DNA from: an uncultured Clostridium sp.
GTDB taxonomy: Bacteria > Bacillota_A > Clostridia > TANB77 > CAG-508
Reading direction: 5' to 3'
DNA: 7,005 nucleotides
NCBI GenBank assembly: GCA_951800935.1
Contig: CATOLW010000063.1
Location: 1-7,005 of the forward strand
Made by a program: the position numbers and the translations under genes. Position 1 is the first letter of the stretch; each line of letters begins with the position of its first letter. Shown piece after piece: positions 1 through 5,481 of this stretch. Under the pieces are notes generated by a model, which worked only from the letters and a program-made list of their open reading frames with translations, searched no databases and was not told where the DNA came from.

Positions 1-1
1 A

Positions 2-997
2 ACCATGATTCGAGATGTCAAATATGGATTAGTTCCAAATGGTTATTCTGGTTATGACAATCGACCACTTTATAACAGTGTAGATGCTTCGTTATTGTTA
101 TTTGAGCAAGTTCAAAAATATATTCAATATACAGGAGATTATGACTTTGTAAAAGAGAAAATATATCCTGCACTGCAAGAAATCCTAGAAAATTATTCAC
201 AAGGAATCGACGTTGATGATAACAATATTTATTTAGATTCTGATGGATTAATTGTTTCTGGAACAGACCAAACACAAAATACTTGGATGGATGCAAAATA
301 CGATGGAGTTGCTATTACACCAAGAAACGGTAAAGCTGTTGAAATAAATGCTATGTGGTATAATGCCAATTGCATTATGGCAGACCTTGCAAAAAAATTC
401 AAGCATCCTATTTTAGCTAAGAAATATAAAGAAACAGCACAAGACTGTAAAAGAGCTTTTGAAGATAAATTTTATAATGAAAAGAAGAAATGTTTATATG
501 ATGTATTAGGAGATGACAAAATAAGACCAAATCAATTATTTAGTATGAGTTTGACCTATCCTATCTTAGAACCAAACTCAGAAAAAGCAAATAAAATGTT
601 AGCTACTATTGAGAAGAAACTATTAAATAATTATGGATTAAAAACATTAGCCAAAGGCGAAGAAAATTATGTAGAAATATACGAAGGAAATCCGGAAAAA
701 AGAGATAAAAGTTATCATCAAGGAATTACTTGGCCATGGTTATTAGGATTATATTATAATAGTTTAAAAAATACCATAAAAAAAGTAAAGAAAATAGATG
801 AAAAAAAAGCATGGGAAGAAAAATTAGATAACTTTATAGAAAAGACTCAAAAAACGTTCCAAAAAGAGCTTTTTGATAATGGTTGTATGGGAGGAATTGC
901 AGAGCTTTATGATTCAGTAAAACCACAACTGCCAAAAGGAACCATCAATCAAGCTTGGAGTATAGCAGAAGTATTTAGAATTATTTTAAGGAAGTGA
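2..997 (+). CDS. Glycogen debranching enzyme-type amylo-alpha-1,6-glucosidase, C-terminal part (5' end outside window)
   Basis: This is the C-terminal (alpha/alpha)6-barrel part of a bacterial glycogen debranching enzyme (GDE_C family), which hydrolyses alpha-1,6 branch points in glycogen or maltodextrins in the cytoplasm. The frame is open to the left edge, and the ATG at position 5 is almost certainly internal because family motifs begin at once: GLVPN and PLYNSVDAS (residues 8-12 and 21-29 counted from that ATG). Further motifs are TWMDA (93-97) followed by PRNGKAVEINAMWYN (106-120), a YHQGITWPW block near residue 240, and a C-terminal GGIAELYD then QAWSIAEVFR. The aspartate in TWMDA and the glutamate in the VEIN motif are typical conserved barrel residues. 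Whole enzymes are usually about 650 residues, so roughly half is missing. The stop codon lies 9 bases before the next gene, so co-transcription is likely. Trehalase-like or other alpha/alpha-barrel glucosidases are less likely given these motifs. Confidence 0.9.
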   Translation, partial: TMIRDVKYGLVPNGYSGYDNRPLYNSVDASLLLFEQVQKYIQYTGDYDFVKEKIYPALQEILENYSQGIDVDDNNIYLDSDGLIVSGTDQTQNTWMDAKYDGVAITPRNGKAVEINAMWYNANCIMADLAKKFKHPILAKKYKETAQDCKRAFEDKFYNEKKKCLYDVLGDDKIRPNQLFSMSLTYPILEPNSEKANKMLATIEKKLLNNYGLKTLAKGEENYVEIYEGNPEKRDKSYHQGITWPWLLGLYYNSLKNTIKKVKKIDEKKAWEEKLDNFIEKTQKTFQKELFDNGCMGGIAELYDSVKPQLPKGTINQAWSIAEVFRIILRK

Positions 998-1006
998 AAC
1001 TAAAAA

Positions 1007-1732
1007 GTGAAAATAGAATTTATAGGAACAGGTTCTGTCATGGCAACTAGGTTAAGTGCTTCTACCTTAATTGATGAGAATCTATTAATCGATGTAGGAA
1101 GTGGAATTGCTGATAAAATAAAACAATTAGGCTATGAAATTACTAAGATAGAAAATTGTTTGATTACCCATTTACATGGAGACCATTTTGCTGATATCCC
1201 ATTTTTTATGGTTAATAGAATAGGGGGAAAGAAGCCACTATGCATTTATGGACCAAAAGGATTAGAAAACAAGATAAAACAATTATATGACATATTAGTA
1301 TTTCCATTCGACTTTGAAACTGTCAAAGAAAAAGCGAAAGTTAGCTTTATCGAATTTGATAAAATGGAGCATAAGGAGATTGAAGAAGAAACCTATGTAA
1401 CTGCATTTGAAGTAGAACATGGAAATTGCAAACCAGCTTATGGTTATGTAATAGAACGCAAAAACAAGAAAATAGGATTTTCAGGAGATACTTGTTTATG
1501 TGAATCAGTTTTTAGAATTGTGCAACAAAGTGATATGACTATTTTGGATGCATGTGTAATAGAGGCAAATAAAGCTCATATGGGATTAAATAATATAACT
1601 GAAATAACAGCTAAGTATCCCAATAAAAAATTTGCGACAACCCATATGCATGAAGAAACAAGAAAAGAGGCCAAACAGAAAAATATCAAAAACTTAATCA
1701 TTCCAGAAGATGGAGATGTGCTAGAAGTATAA
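1007..1732 (+). CDS. Metallo-beta-lactamase-fold hydrolase, RNase Z-like
   Basis: A 241-residue MBL-fold metal hydrolase. The start is GTG at 1007: the N-terminus MKIEFIGTGSV is the normal first strand of RNase Z-type proteins, and an AAGGAAG at 988-994 overlapping the upstream stop region can serve as ribosome binding site. Metal-binding motifs are visible: HLHGDH at residues 55-60, H138 in VEHGN, D161 in FSGDT, and H213 in TTHMHEE near the C-terminus; H191 may also take part. RNase Z enzymes cut tRNA precursors 3' of the discriminator base, but they are usually about 300 residues and carry a flexible exosite arm that I do not see. The exact substrate is therefore uncertain; it could be a short tRNA 3' endonuclease or a related phosphodiesterase. 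It lies 9 bases after the debranching enzyme gene and 13 bases before holA, consistent with one transcript. Confidence 0.85.
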   Translation: MKIEFIGTGSVMATRLSASTLIDENLLIDVGSGIADKIKQLGYEITKIENCLITHLHGDHFADIPFFMVNRIGGKKPLCIYGPKGLENKIKQLYDILVFPFDFETVKEKAKVSFIEFDKMEHKEIEEETYVTAFEVEHGNCKPAYGYVIERKNKKIGFSGDTCLCESVFRIVQQSDMTILDACVIEANKAHMGLNNITEITAKYPNKKFATTHMHEETRKEAKQKNIKNLIIPEDGDVLEV

Positions 1733-1745
1733 CTAGGAGAAAAAA

Positions 1746-2726
1746 ATGTTAACAATTGAAAATTTAGAAAAAGAACTAAAAAATGAAAACTTACAAAGCC
1801 TATATCTTTTCTATGGAGAAGAACTATTTTTACTAGAATCTTCTCTAAAAAAAATAAAAAACTTATTTGGCGAAACAATTCAAGGAATTAATTATATCAA
1901 TATAGATGATACCAATTGTAATGAGTTAGTAGCTAATATTGAAACACCAAGTTTTGGCTACGAAAAAAAATTGATTATAGCAAGAAATACAGGTCTTTTC
2001 AAAAAAGAAGGAAAAAGAAAAAATGCGGAATTGGCAAATCTAAAAGAAAAAGTAGCTACCTATTTAAAAGAAAACATAGCAATCATAAATACTAGTGTAG
2101 TACTAGTTTTTGTGGAAGAAGAAGCAGATACAAAGCAAGAACTCTATACAATTATTGACCAATTAGGAGTTGTTTGTAAATTTGATTATCAAAAACCAAT
2201 CCAAATAGAAAAAAGAATGAAAGCAATTTGTAATGCTTATAAAGTGCAAATAGATGATAGTACTTTACGATATTTTATTGAATGCTGTGGCGTAAATATG
2301 CAAGATTTGATAAATGAAATACGAAAATTGATTGAGTATGTAGGAAAAGACGGAAAAATACAAAAACAAGATATTGACCAATTATCAATAAAAAAATTAG
2401 AAAGTGTGATTTTTGATTTGACAGATTCTTTAGGAAAAAAAGAGACTTTAAAGGCACTAGAAGTTCTAAAGAATTTGCTATATGCCAAAGAACCTATCCA
2501 AAAAATTCTAATTACGTTATACAACCATTTTAAAAAATTATATTTGGTAAAACTTTCTTTGAAATATCAAAAAGATATTATTAGTAGTTTGAATTTAAAA
2601 CCAAATCAGACTTTTTTGGTAAATAAGTATAAAACACAAGCAAGTTATTTTAAGGAAGTAGAATTAAGAGATATTTTACAAGACTTAAGAGATTTAGATA
2701 CGGATTATAAAGTTCGGATTGATTGA
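1746..2726 (+). CDS. holA: DNA polymerase III delta subunit (HolA), C-terminus displaced by a frameshift
   Basis: The delta subunit of the clamp loader opens the beta sliding clamp at replication forks. The N-terminal motif LYLFYGEELFLLE (residues 19-31) is characteristic of HolA, the length of 326 residues is near the 330-350 usual for Gram-positive delta, and the helical C-terminal region (KNLLYAKEPIQKILITLYNHFKKLYLV, positions around 240-270) also fits. The start ATG at 1746 has a strong AGGAGA at 1735-1740. The frame ends in DTDYKVRID at 2726, just where homologues continue with a G-x-I-D and then LE segment. That segment is present in the +1 frame from 2716 (GLIDLQVGLETILCKYCS, stop at 2770-2772). 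Reading through with one base fewer around 2712-2715 would give 341 residues. The cause may be a sequencing error, a recent mutation or recoding. The shortened form may still work because only the last helix is lost. Confidence 0.9.
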   Translation: MLTIENLEKELKNENLQSLYLFYGEELFLLESSLKKIKNLFGETIQGINYINIDDTNCNELVANIETPSFGYEKKLIIARNTGLFKKEGKRKNAELANLKEKVATYLKENIAIINTSVVLVFVEEEADTKQELYTIIDQLGVVCKFDYQKPIQIEKRMKAICNAYKVQIDDSTLRYFIECCGVNMQDLINEIRKLIEYVGKDGKIQKQDIDQLSIKKLESVIFDLTDSLGKKETLKALEVLKNLLYAKEPIQKILITLYNHFKKLYLVKLSLKYQKDIISSLNLKPNQTFLVNKYKTQASYFKEVELRDILQDLRDLDTDYKVRID

Positions 2727-2772
2727 TTTGCAAGTGGGATTAGAAACCATTCTTTGTAAATATTGCAGCTAA
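2716..2772 (+). other. Displaced 3' end of holA in the +1 frame
   Basis: Read from GGA at 2716, this frame encodes GLIDLQVGLETILCKYCS and ends with TAA at 2770-2772. It matches what I recall as the usual end of clostridial delta subunits and has no start codon or ribosome binding site of its own. It is in the +1 frame relative to the upstream holA frame, which stops at 2724-2726, so the two frames overlap by 11 bases. The best reading is a one-base insertion (or two-base deletion) at about 2712-2716. Confidence 0.75.
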
Positions 2773-2775
2773 AAA

Positions 2776-2804
2776 TTGCAAAAAAGTAAAAATTATGGTA
2801 AAAT
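2776..2804 (+). promoter_or_regulatory. Sigma-A-type promoter for the small gene at 2850
   Basis: TTGCAA (2776-2781) and TAAAAT (2799-2804) are 17 bases apart. A TG dinucleotide one base before the -10 box (2796-2797) makes an extended -10. Transcription would start near 2811, giving a leader of about 40 bases before the ATG at 2850. The -35 box begins just after the displaced end of holA. Confidence 0.7.
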
Positions 2805-2849
2805 AGAGAGTAGAAACCAAGCAAAAATGCAAAAGTATAGGAGAGAAAG

Positions 2850-3020
2850 ATGGAAGATCAGAAGAAAAAGCAGGAGAAAAAGGAGCCCCAAAATGGGGTA
2901 TATGATCAGGAGGAATTAGACATATTAAAAGCAGTAATAGACTGTTTTCCAGATTCTCAAGAAATCAGCATGGCACCAGCTTTTCCGGTGGCTGATTATC
3001 TAAGAAGAAATCATGTCTAA
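2850..3020 (+). CDS. Small hypothetical protein, 56 residues
   Basis: This short frame starts at ATG 2850 with an AGGAGAG (2839-2845) directly upstream and stops with TAA at 3018-3020. I do not recognise the family. The N-terminal third is a highly charged lysine/glutamate/glutamine stretch (MEDQKKKQEKKEPQNG), followed by an acidic probable helix (YDQEELDILKAVIDCF) and a C-terminal segment (APAFPVADYLRRNHV). There is no signal peptide or membrane helix, so the product is probably cytoplasmic. A consensus promoter (2776-2804) and a terminator starting 12 bases after the stop make it an independent single-gene unit, which supports it being real. Codons such as CAG, GAG, CCC and GGG are commoner than in the neighbours, so its origin or expression level may differ. 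It could be a small regulatory or adaptor protein, but no function can be assigned. Confidence 0.7.
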   Translation: MEDQKKKQEKKEPQNGVYDQEELDILKAVIDCFPDSQEISMAPAFPVADYLRRNHV

Positions 3021-3032
3021 GGTTTCAAGCAT

Positions 3033-3062
3033 AAAATCCAGACCAGCAAGGGCTGGATTTTT
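3033..3062 (+). terminator. Rho-independent terminator of the small gene
   Basis: The arms 3033-3044 (AAAATCCAGACC) and 3050-3061 (GGGCTGGATTTT) pair over 12 positions with a single A/G mismatch. They enclose the 5-base loop AGCAA, and the right arm runs into a T tract (3058-3062). It follows the stop codon at 3020 closely and ends the small transcriptional unit. Confidence 0.8.
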
Positions 3063-3090
3063 GCTATGAAAAAGAAGAACAAGTGTTGCT

Positions 3091-3107
3091 TTTTGTCGAA
3101 CGATTTT
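3091..3107 (+). repeat. Left copy of a 17-base element flanking sleB; contains a Spo0A-box-like sequence
   Basis: The sequence TTTTGTCGAACGATTTT matches 3991-4007 at 16 of 17 positions. Bases 3092-3100 (TTTGTCGAA) fit the known Spo0A box consensus (TGNCGAA core). It lies 29 bases after the terminator of the small gene and about 160 bases before the sleB start, which is further upstream than most activator sites. Confidence 0.5.
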
Positions 3108-3209
3108 ACAAGATGTAATTATTTTAAGAATTTTACCAGAAAAATTCAATTATTTAAATCATTTTCAAGAATATAAAATTTTAATTCAAAAATAAAATTT
3201 TCCAAAATG

Positions 3210-3216
3210 CATAATA
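3210..3216 (+). promoter_or_regulatory. Possible sigma-G -10 element upstream of sleB (weak)
   Basis: CATAATA fits the sigma-G -10 consensus (CATNNTA), and sleB genes are known to be made in the forespore under sigma-G. However, no good GNATR -35 sequence stands 17-18 bases upstream. The nearest is AAATA at 3190-3194, which is too close. This is an expectation-led call in a very AT-rich stretch. Confidence 0.25.
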
Positions 3217-3243
3217 AATCATCTTAATGGCAAAAATAGTAAA

Positions 3244-3249
3244 AGGTGA
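3244..3249 (+). promoter_or_regulatory. Ribosome binding site that fixes the sleB start
   Basis: AGGTGA at 3244-3249 is a perfect match to the anti-Shine-Dalgarno and stands 4 bases before ATG 3254. It lies downstream of the alternative in-frame ATG at 3227, which has no such site, so translation should begin at 3254. Confidence 0.75.
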
Positions 3250-3253
3250 TATT

Positions 3254-3946
3254 ATGAAAAAAAATAAAAAGAAAATAATAGGAATAGGGGCAATAGTAGC
3301 TTTTATGATAGTAGTTATGGTTGTGTTTGTTATGCTATCTAAAAATAATTCCGTAGAAGCTTTATCTAAGTATGGTTCTAGAGGAAGTGAAGTAACCCAA
3401 ATACAAACTAAATTAAAAAGATGGGGGTATTACAATGGAAATATAGATGGAATTTATGGAACACAAACGGTAAATGCTGTTAAATATTTTCAAAGAAAAA
3501 ATGGGTTAACACAAGATGGAATTGCAGGACCTGCCACTTTAAAAGCAATGGGAATTTACAATTCTTCTAGTTCAAGTTCTTCTGGAAGTAGCAATTCAAA
3601 TAATGTAAATTTATTAGCAAGACTAATTTATGGAGAAGCAAGAGGAGAACCCTATACTGGACAAGTAGCAGTAGGAGCTGTTGTCATGAATCGAGTAAAA
3701 AGTAGTTCATTTCCCAATAGCATATCAGGAGTAGTTTACCAATCTGGGGCATTTGATGCGGTAAAAGATGGACAAATCAATTTATCGCCAGATTCTACAG
3801 CTAAAAAGGCAGCACAAGATGCTATCAATGGATGGGATCCAAGCTATGGGGCCATTTACTATTTTAATCCTTCTACTGCAACCAATAAATGGATATGGTC
3901 AAGACCAATGACAGTAACAATCGGAAGACATAGATTTTGTAAATAA
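3254..3946 (+). CDS. sleB: Spore cortex-lytic enzyme SleB (PG-binding plus hydrolase_2 domains)
   Basis: A 230-residue germination enzyme. SleB is a lytic transglycosylase that breaks down cortex peptidoglycan containing muramic-delta-lactam once the spore germinates. The parts in order are a basic N-terminus with one hydrophobic segment (about 8-28, signal peptide or anchor), a peptidoglycan-binding repeat (about 40-100: GSRGSEVTQIQTKL, IDGIYGTQTVNAV, GLTQDGIAGPATL), a serine-rich linker (about 103-117), and the catalytic domain from about 119 to the end. The motif IYGEARGE (125-132) holds the catalytic glutamate E128, and QVAVGAVVMNRV follows. The C-terminus GRHRFCK is family-like. The binding domain separates it from CwlJ, which lacks one. 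No ypeB partner gene is adjacent, unlike in Bacillus. A strong hairpin follows directly, so the gene seems monocistronic. An in-frame ATG at 3227 would add nine residues but lacks a ribosome binding site. Confidence 0.92.
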   Translation: MKKNKKKIIGIGAIVAFMIVVMVVFVMLSKNNSVEALSKYGSRGSEVTQIQTKLKRWGYYNGNIDGIYGTQTVNAVKYFQRKNGLTQDGIAGPATLKAMGIYNSSSSSSSGSSNSNNVNLLARLIYGEARGEPYTGQVAVGAVVMNRVKSSSFPNSISGVVYQSGAFDAVKDGQINLSPDSTAKKAAQDAINGWDPSYGAIYYFNPSTATNKWIWSRPMTVTIGRHRFCK

Positions 3947-3949
3947 AAT

Positions 3950-3987
3950 GACAAAGGACACAAAGAAAATTAACGGTGTCCTTTGTC
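3950..3987 (+). terminator. Hairpin after sleB, probable terminator
   Basis: The arms 3950-3961 (GACAAAGGACAC) and 3976-3987 (GTGTCCTTTGTC) are perfect 12-base complements with a 14-base loop. The hairpin starts three bases after the sleB stop. No uninterrupted T run follows at once (GGATTTAG comes first, then GATTTTT at 4002), so termination may be imperfect. Confidence 0.6.
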
Positions 3988-3990
3988 GGA

Positions 3991-4007
3991 TTTAGTCGAA
4001 CGATTTT
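3991..4007 (+). repeat. Right copy of the 17-base element flanking sleB
   Basis: TTTAGTCGAACGATTTT differs from 3091-3107 only at its fourth base and lies exactly 900 bases from it. That base falls in the TG of the Spo0A-box core (AGTCGAA here), so this copy would be a weaker 0A box. It begins four bases after the sleB hairpin. Beyond it, 4008-4150 is AT-rich sequence in which I see no gene or clear signal. Confidence 0.45.
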
Positions 4008-4152
4008 TATTATGTTGTGTAGTAAAATAAAAAATAATGTTAGCATATTGAGAAATATCCTACAAAAATTTAATTGTTCTAATCACGTTAAAGAATAGAG
4101 CATTTCTAATAAAAATCCCCTAAATAGAACATAAGAAAGCCACTAAAATACC

Positions 4153-4181
4153 TTGACAAACCCTTATCAAATTGATAAGAT
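4153..4181 (+). promoter_or_regulatory. Sigma-A-type promoter of the yqeG operon
   Basis: A perfect TTGACA (4153-4158) is followed after 17 bases by TAAGAT (4176-4181, four of six matches to TATAAT). Transcription would start near 4188, giving a leader of only about 25 bases before the ATG at 4212. The spacer and part of the -10 box are covered by a perfect palindrome (4163-4179). Confidence 0.75.
4163..4179. promoter_or_regulatory. Palindromic operator candidate inside the yqeG promoter
   Basis: CTTATCAA-A-TTGATAAG is a perfect inverted repeat with 8-base arms around one base. It occupies the spacer between the -35 and -10 boxes and overlaps the -10 box by four bases, the classic place for a repressor. 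The right arm TTGATAAG recurs at 4193-4200, 21 bases (two helical turns) further on. It does not match an operator I can name. Confidence 0.55.
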
Positions 4182-4192
4182 ATACATGGATT

Positions 4193-4200
4193 TTGATAAG
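4193..4200 (+). promoter_or_regulatory. Third half-site TTGATAAG at the yqeG transcription start
   Basis: This is an exact copy of the right arm of the palindrome at 4163-4179, in the same orientation and offset by 21 bases. It falls at about +6 to +13 of the predicted transcript, just before the ribosome binding site at 4202-4206. Confidence 0.4.
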
Positions 4201-4201
4201 T

Positions 4202-4206
4202 GGAGG
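4202..4206 (+). promoter_or_regulatory. Ribosome binding site that fixes the yqeG start
   Basis: GGAGG at 4202-4206 stands 5 bases before ATG 4212. The in-frame GTG at 4200 overlaps this site and so cannot be the start that uses it. Confidence 0.8.
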
Positions 4207-4211
4207 AAAAA

Positions 4212-4715
4212 ATGATATTATACCCAAATAGCTACTTTAAACAAGTAGAGCAAATAACCATACAATTTTTAGAAAAAAACCACATAAAAGCTTTAATTTT
4301 AGATGTAGACAATACCTTAATTGACTACCACAAAAATCTATCAGAAACTGTTATTCAATGGGCAAAAGAATTAAAATCAAAAAATATAAAATTATATATA
4401 TTATCTAACACAAATCAAAAAGAAAAAGTAGAAAAAGTTGCAAAAGCTTTGGAAATACCCTATCAAAACTTTGCCAAAAAACCATTCAAATCAGGTTATT
4501 TAAAAGTAAAACAACAATTACAAGAAAAGGCAGAAAATATAGCTGTAGTAGGAGACCAAATCTTTACTGATATCATTGGAGGAAATCGCTGTCAAATGTA
4601 TACTATTTTAGTAGACCCAATTAACCCAAAAGATTTTTGGTATACGGCATGGAAAAGACCATTAGAGAATAAAATAAAAAAGAACTACAAAAAGCAAAAA
4701 ATGAAGGAGAAATAA
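4212..4715 (+). CDS. yqeG: YqeG family HAD IIIA-type phosphatase
   Basis: A 167-residue soluble phosphatase of the haloacid dehalogenase superfamily. Motif I is LDVDNTL (residues 30-36; nucleophile D31, acid/base D33), motif II is the serine of LSNTN (S65), the conserved lysine is in KKPFK (about 89-93), and motif III is VVGDQIFTDIIGGNR (112-126; D115 and D120 bind magnesium). Length and motif spacing match the YqeG family, which is related to yeast Gep4 and plant phosphatidylglycerophosphate phosphatases. A role in making phosphatidylglycerol is therefore plausible but inferred. The C-terminus is very lysine-rich. This is the first gene after the TTGACA promoter at 4153 and a candidate operator. 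Its stop is one base before the next ATG, and the next gene's ribosome binding site (AAGGAGA, 4704-4710) lies inside its 3' end, which suggests translational coupling. Confidence 0.9.
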   Translation: MILYPNSYFKQVEQITIQFLEKNHIKALILDVDNTLIDYHKNLSETVIQWAKELKSKNIKLYILSNTNQKEKVEKVAKALEIPYQNFAKKPFKSGYLKVKQQLQEKAENIAVVGDQIFTDIIGGNRCQMYTILVDPINPKDFWYTAWKRPLENKIKKNYKKQKMKEK

Positions 4716-4716
4716 A

Positions 4717-5469
4717 ATGTATTTAAATGACGTACATATTGCATATTATGCAGCAGCAGCAATTATAGGTTTACTAATAGGACAATTAGTAAGTTGGGCC
4801 AATATAAGATTGCCAGAATATAAAAAGGTAATTTCAAAAGATATCATAAGCCAATACAAAATGAAATTTAAACCAAGCTATATGTTGATGATAATAACAG
4901 CGATTATCTATGTTACACTAATTTATACTTTCGGTATAAAAGATACTATTGTGGCTAATCTAGATTTGGTTAAATTTTTAATACTAACTCCTATGCTATT
5001 ATCTGCTTTTATCATCGATTTTAAACTACAAATTATTCCCAATCGATTAAACTTAACCATATTTGAAATTGGATTTATATTTGCTTTTTTATATGGATTA
5101 TCTAATGTTGCAATTACTATTAATATGTTATTGGGAATGTTAGCAGGTGGAGGGATTTTCTTAGCGATTACTCTACTTGGAGGAATTTTTTATGGAAAAG
5201 AAGCCATGGGGTTTGGTGATGTTAAACTAATGGGAGCATTAGGTTTATATTTTGGATTATCTAATATTATTACCATAACATTAGTTTCTTTCTTAATTGG
5301 AGCAATCCTTAGTATTGCATTATTAGTAAGTAGAATTAAAAAATCAGATGAATACATACCATTTGGACCATTTATTGTTATTGCAACATTTATTAGTATG
5401 TATATACCATTTGAACAAATCAAAACCATCTTAATGCAAATTTTTACTTTAGGAATGTATCATAAATAA
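4717..5469 (+). CDS. Prepilin peptidase (A24 aspartic protease), short form without cysteine domain
   Basis: A 250-residue integral membrane aspartic protease that removes the leader of type IV pilins, competence pseudopilins or similar secretion subunits at the inner face of the membrane. The two catalytic aspartates are D101 in AFIIDFKLQIIPNRL and D168 in GFGDVKLMG. The N-terminal GLLIGQLVSWANIRLP (18-33) resembles the family's first helix with its N-x-RLP end, and PFGPFIVIAT follows near the C-terminus. About six to eight hydrophobic segments are visible. The four-cysteine zinc site usual between helices 1 and 2 of PilD is absent: a short lysine-rich loop (about 34-53) takes its place, so methylase activity is doubtful. 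It sits between yqeG and a proline peptidase gene rather than in a pilus cluster, with no substrate gene in the window. It probably shares the yqeG transcript. Confidence 0.9.
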   Translation: MYLNDVHIAYYAAAAIIGLLIGQLVSWANIRLPEYKKVISKDIISQYKMKFKPSYMLMIITAIIYVTLIYTFGIKDTIVANLDLVKFLILTPMLLSAFIIDFKLQIIPNRLNLTIFEIGFIFAFLYGLSNVAITINMLLGMLAGGGIFLAITLLGGIFYGKEAMGFGDVKLMGALGLYFGLSNIITITLVSFLIGAILSIALLVSRIKKSDEYIPFGPFIVIATFISMYIPFEQIKTILMQIFTLGMYHK

Positions 5470-5481
5470 GGGGAGATAAAA

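Noticed and set aside
18..296. Open minus-strand frame of 92 codons inside the debranching enzyme gene
   Set aside because: It lies antisense to a strongly conserved coding region, has no recognisable domain, and its composition is that expected from reversed AT-rich codons. The same holds for the minus-strand frames at 1576-1878, 2237-2524, 2275-2457, 5190-5429 and 5674-6006.
2763..2781. Small hairpin TTGCA/TGCAA after holA, as a terminator
   Set aside because: Arms of only five bases around a nine-base loop are too weak, and the right arm coincides with the -35 box of the next promoter.
3173..3201. Direct repeat ATAAAATTTT (3173-3182 and 3192-3201) upstream of sleB
   Set aside because: It is made of A and T only, in a region of over 80% AT, so repeats of this length are expected by chance.
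3227..3253. Upstream ATG extending sleB by nine residues
   Set aside because: No ribosome binding site precedes it, whereas AGGTGA at 3244-3249 sits at the right distance from ATG 3254, and the basic-hydrophobic N-terminus begins naturally there.
3995..4007. CGAAC in the flanking repeat as an SOS (LexA) box
   Set aside because: Only one half-site is present; the GTTCG partner at the required spacing is missing in both copies.
4075..4131. Inverted repeat TGTTCTA / TAGAACA
   Set aside because: Seven-base arms separated by more than 40 bases of AT-rich sequence, with no promoter or gene to act on, do not stand out from background.
4200..4211. GTG start for yqeG at 4200
   Set aside because: It overlaps the GGAGG that serves the ATG at 4212, and the YqeG family N-terminus fits the later start.
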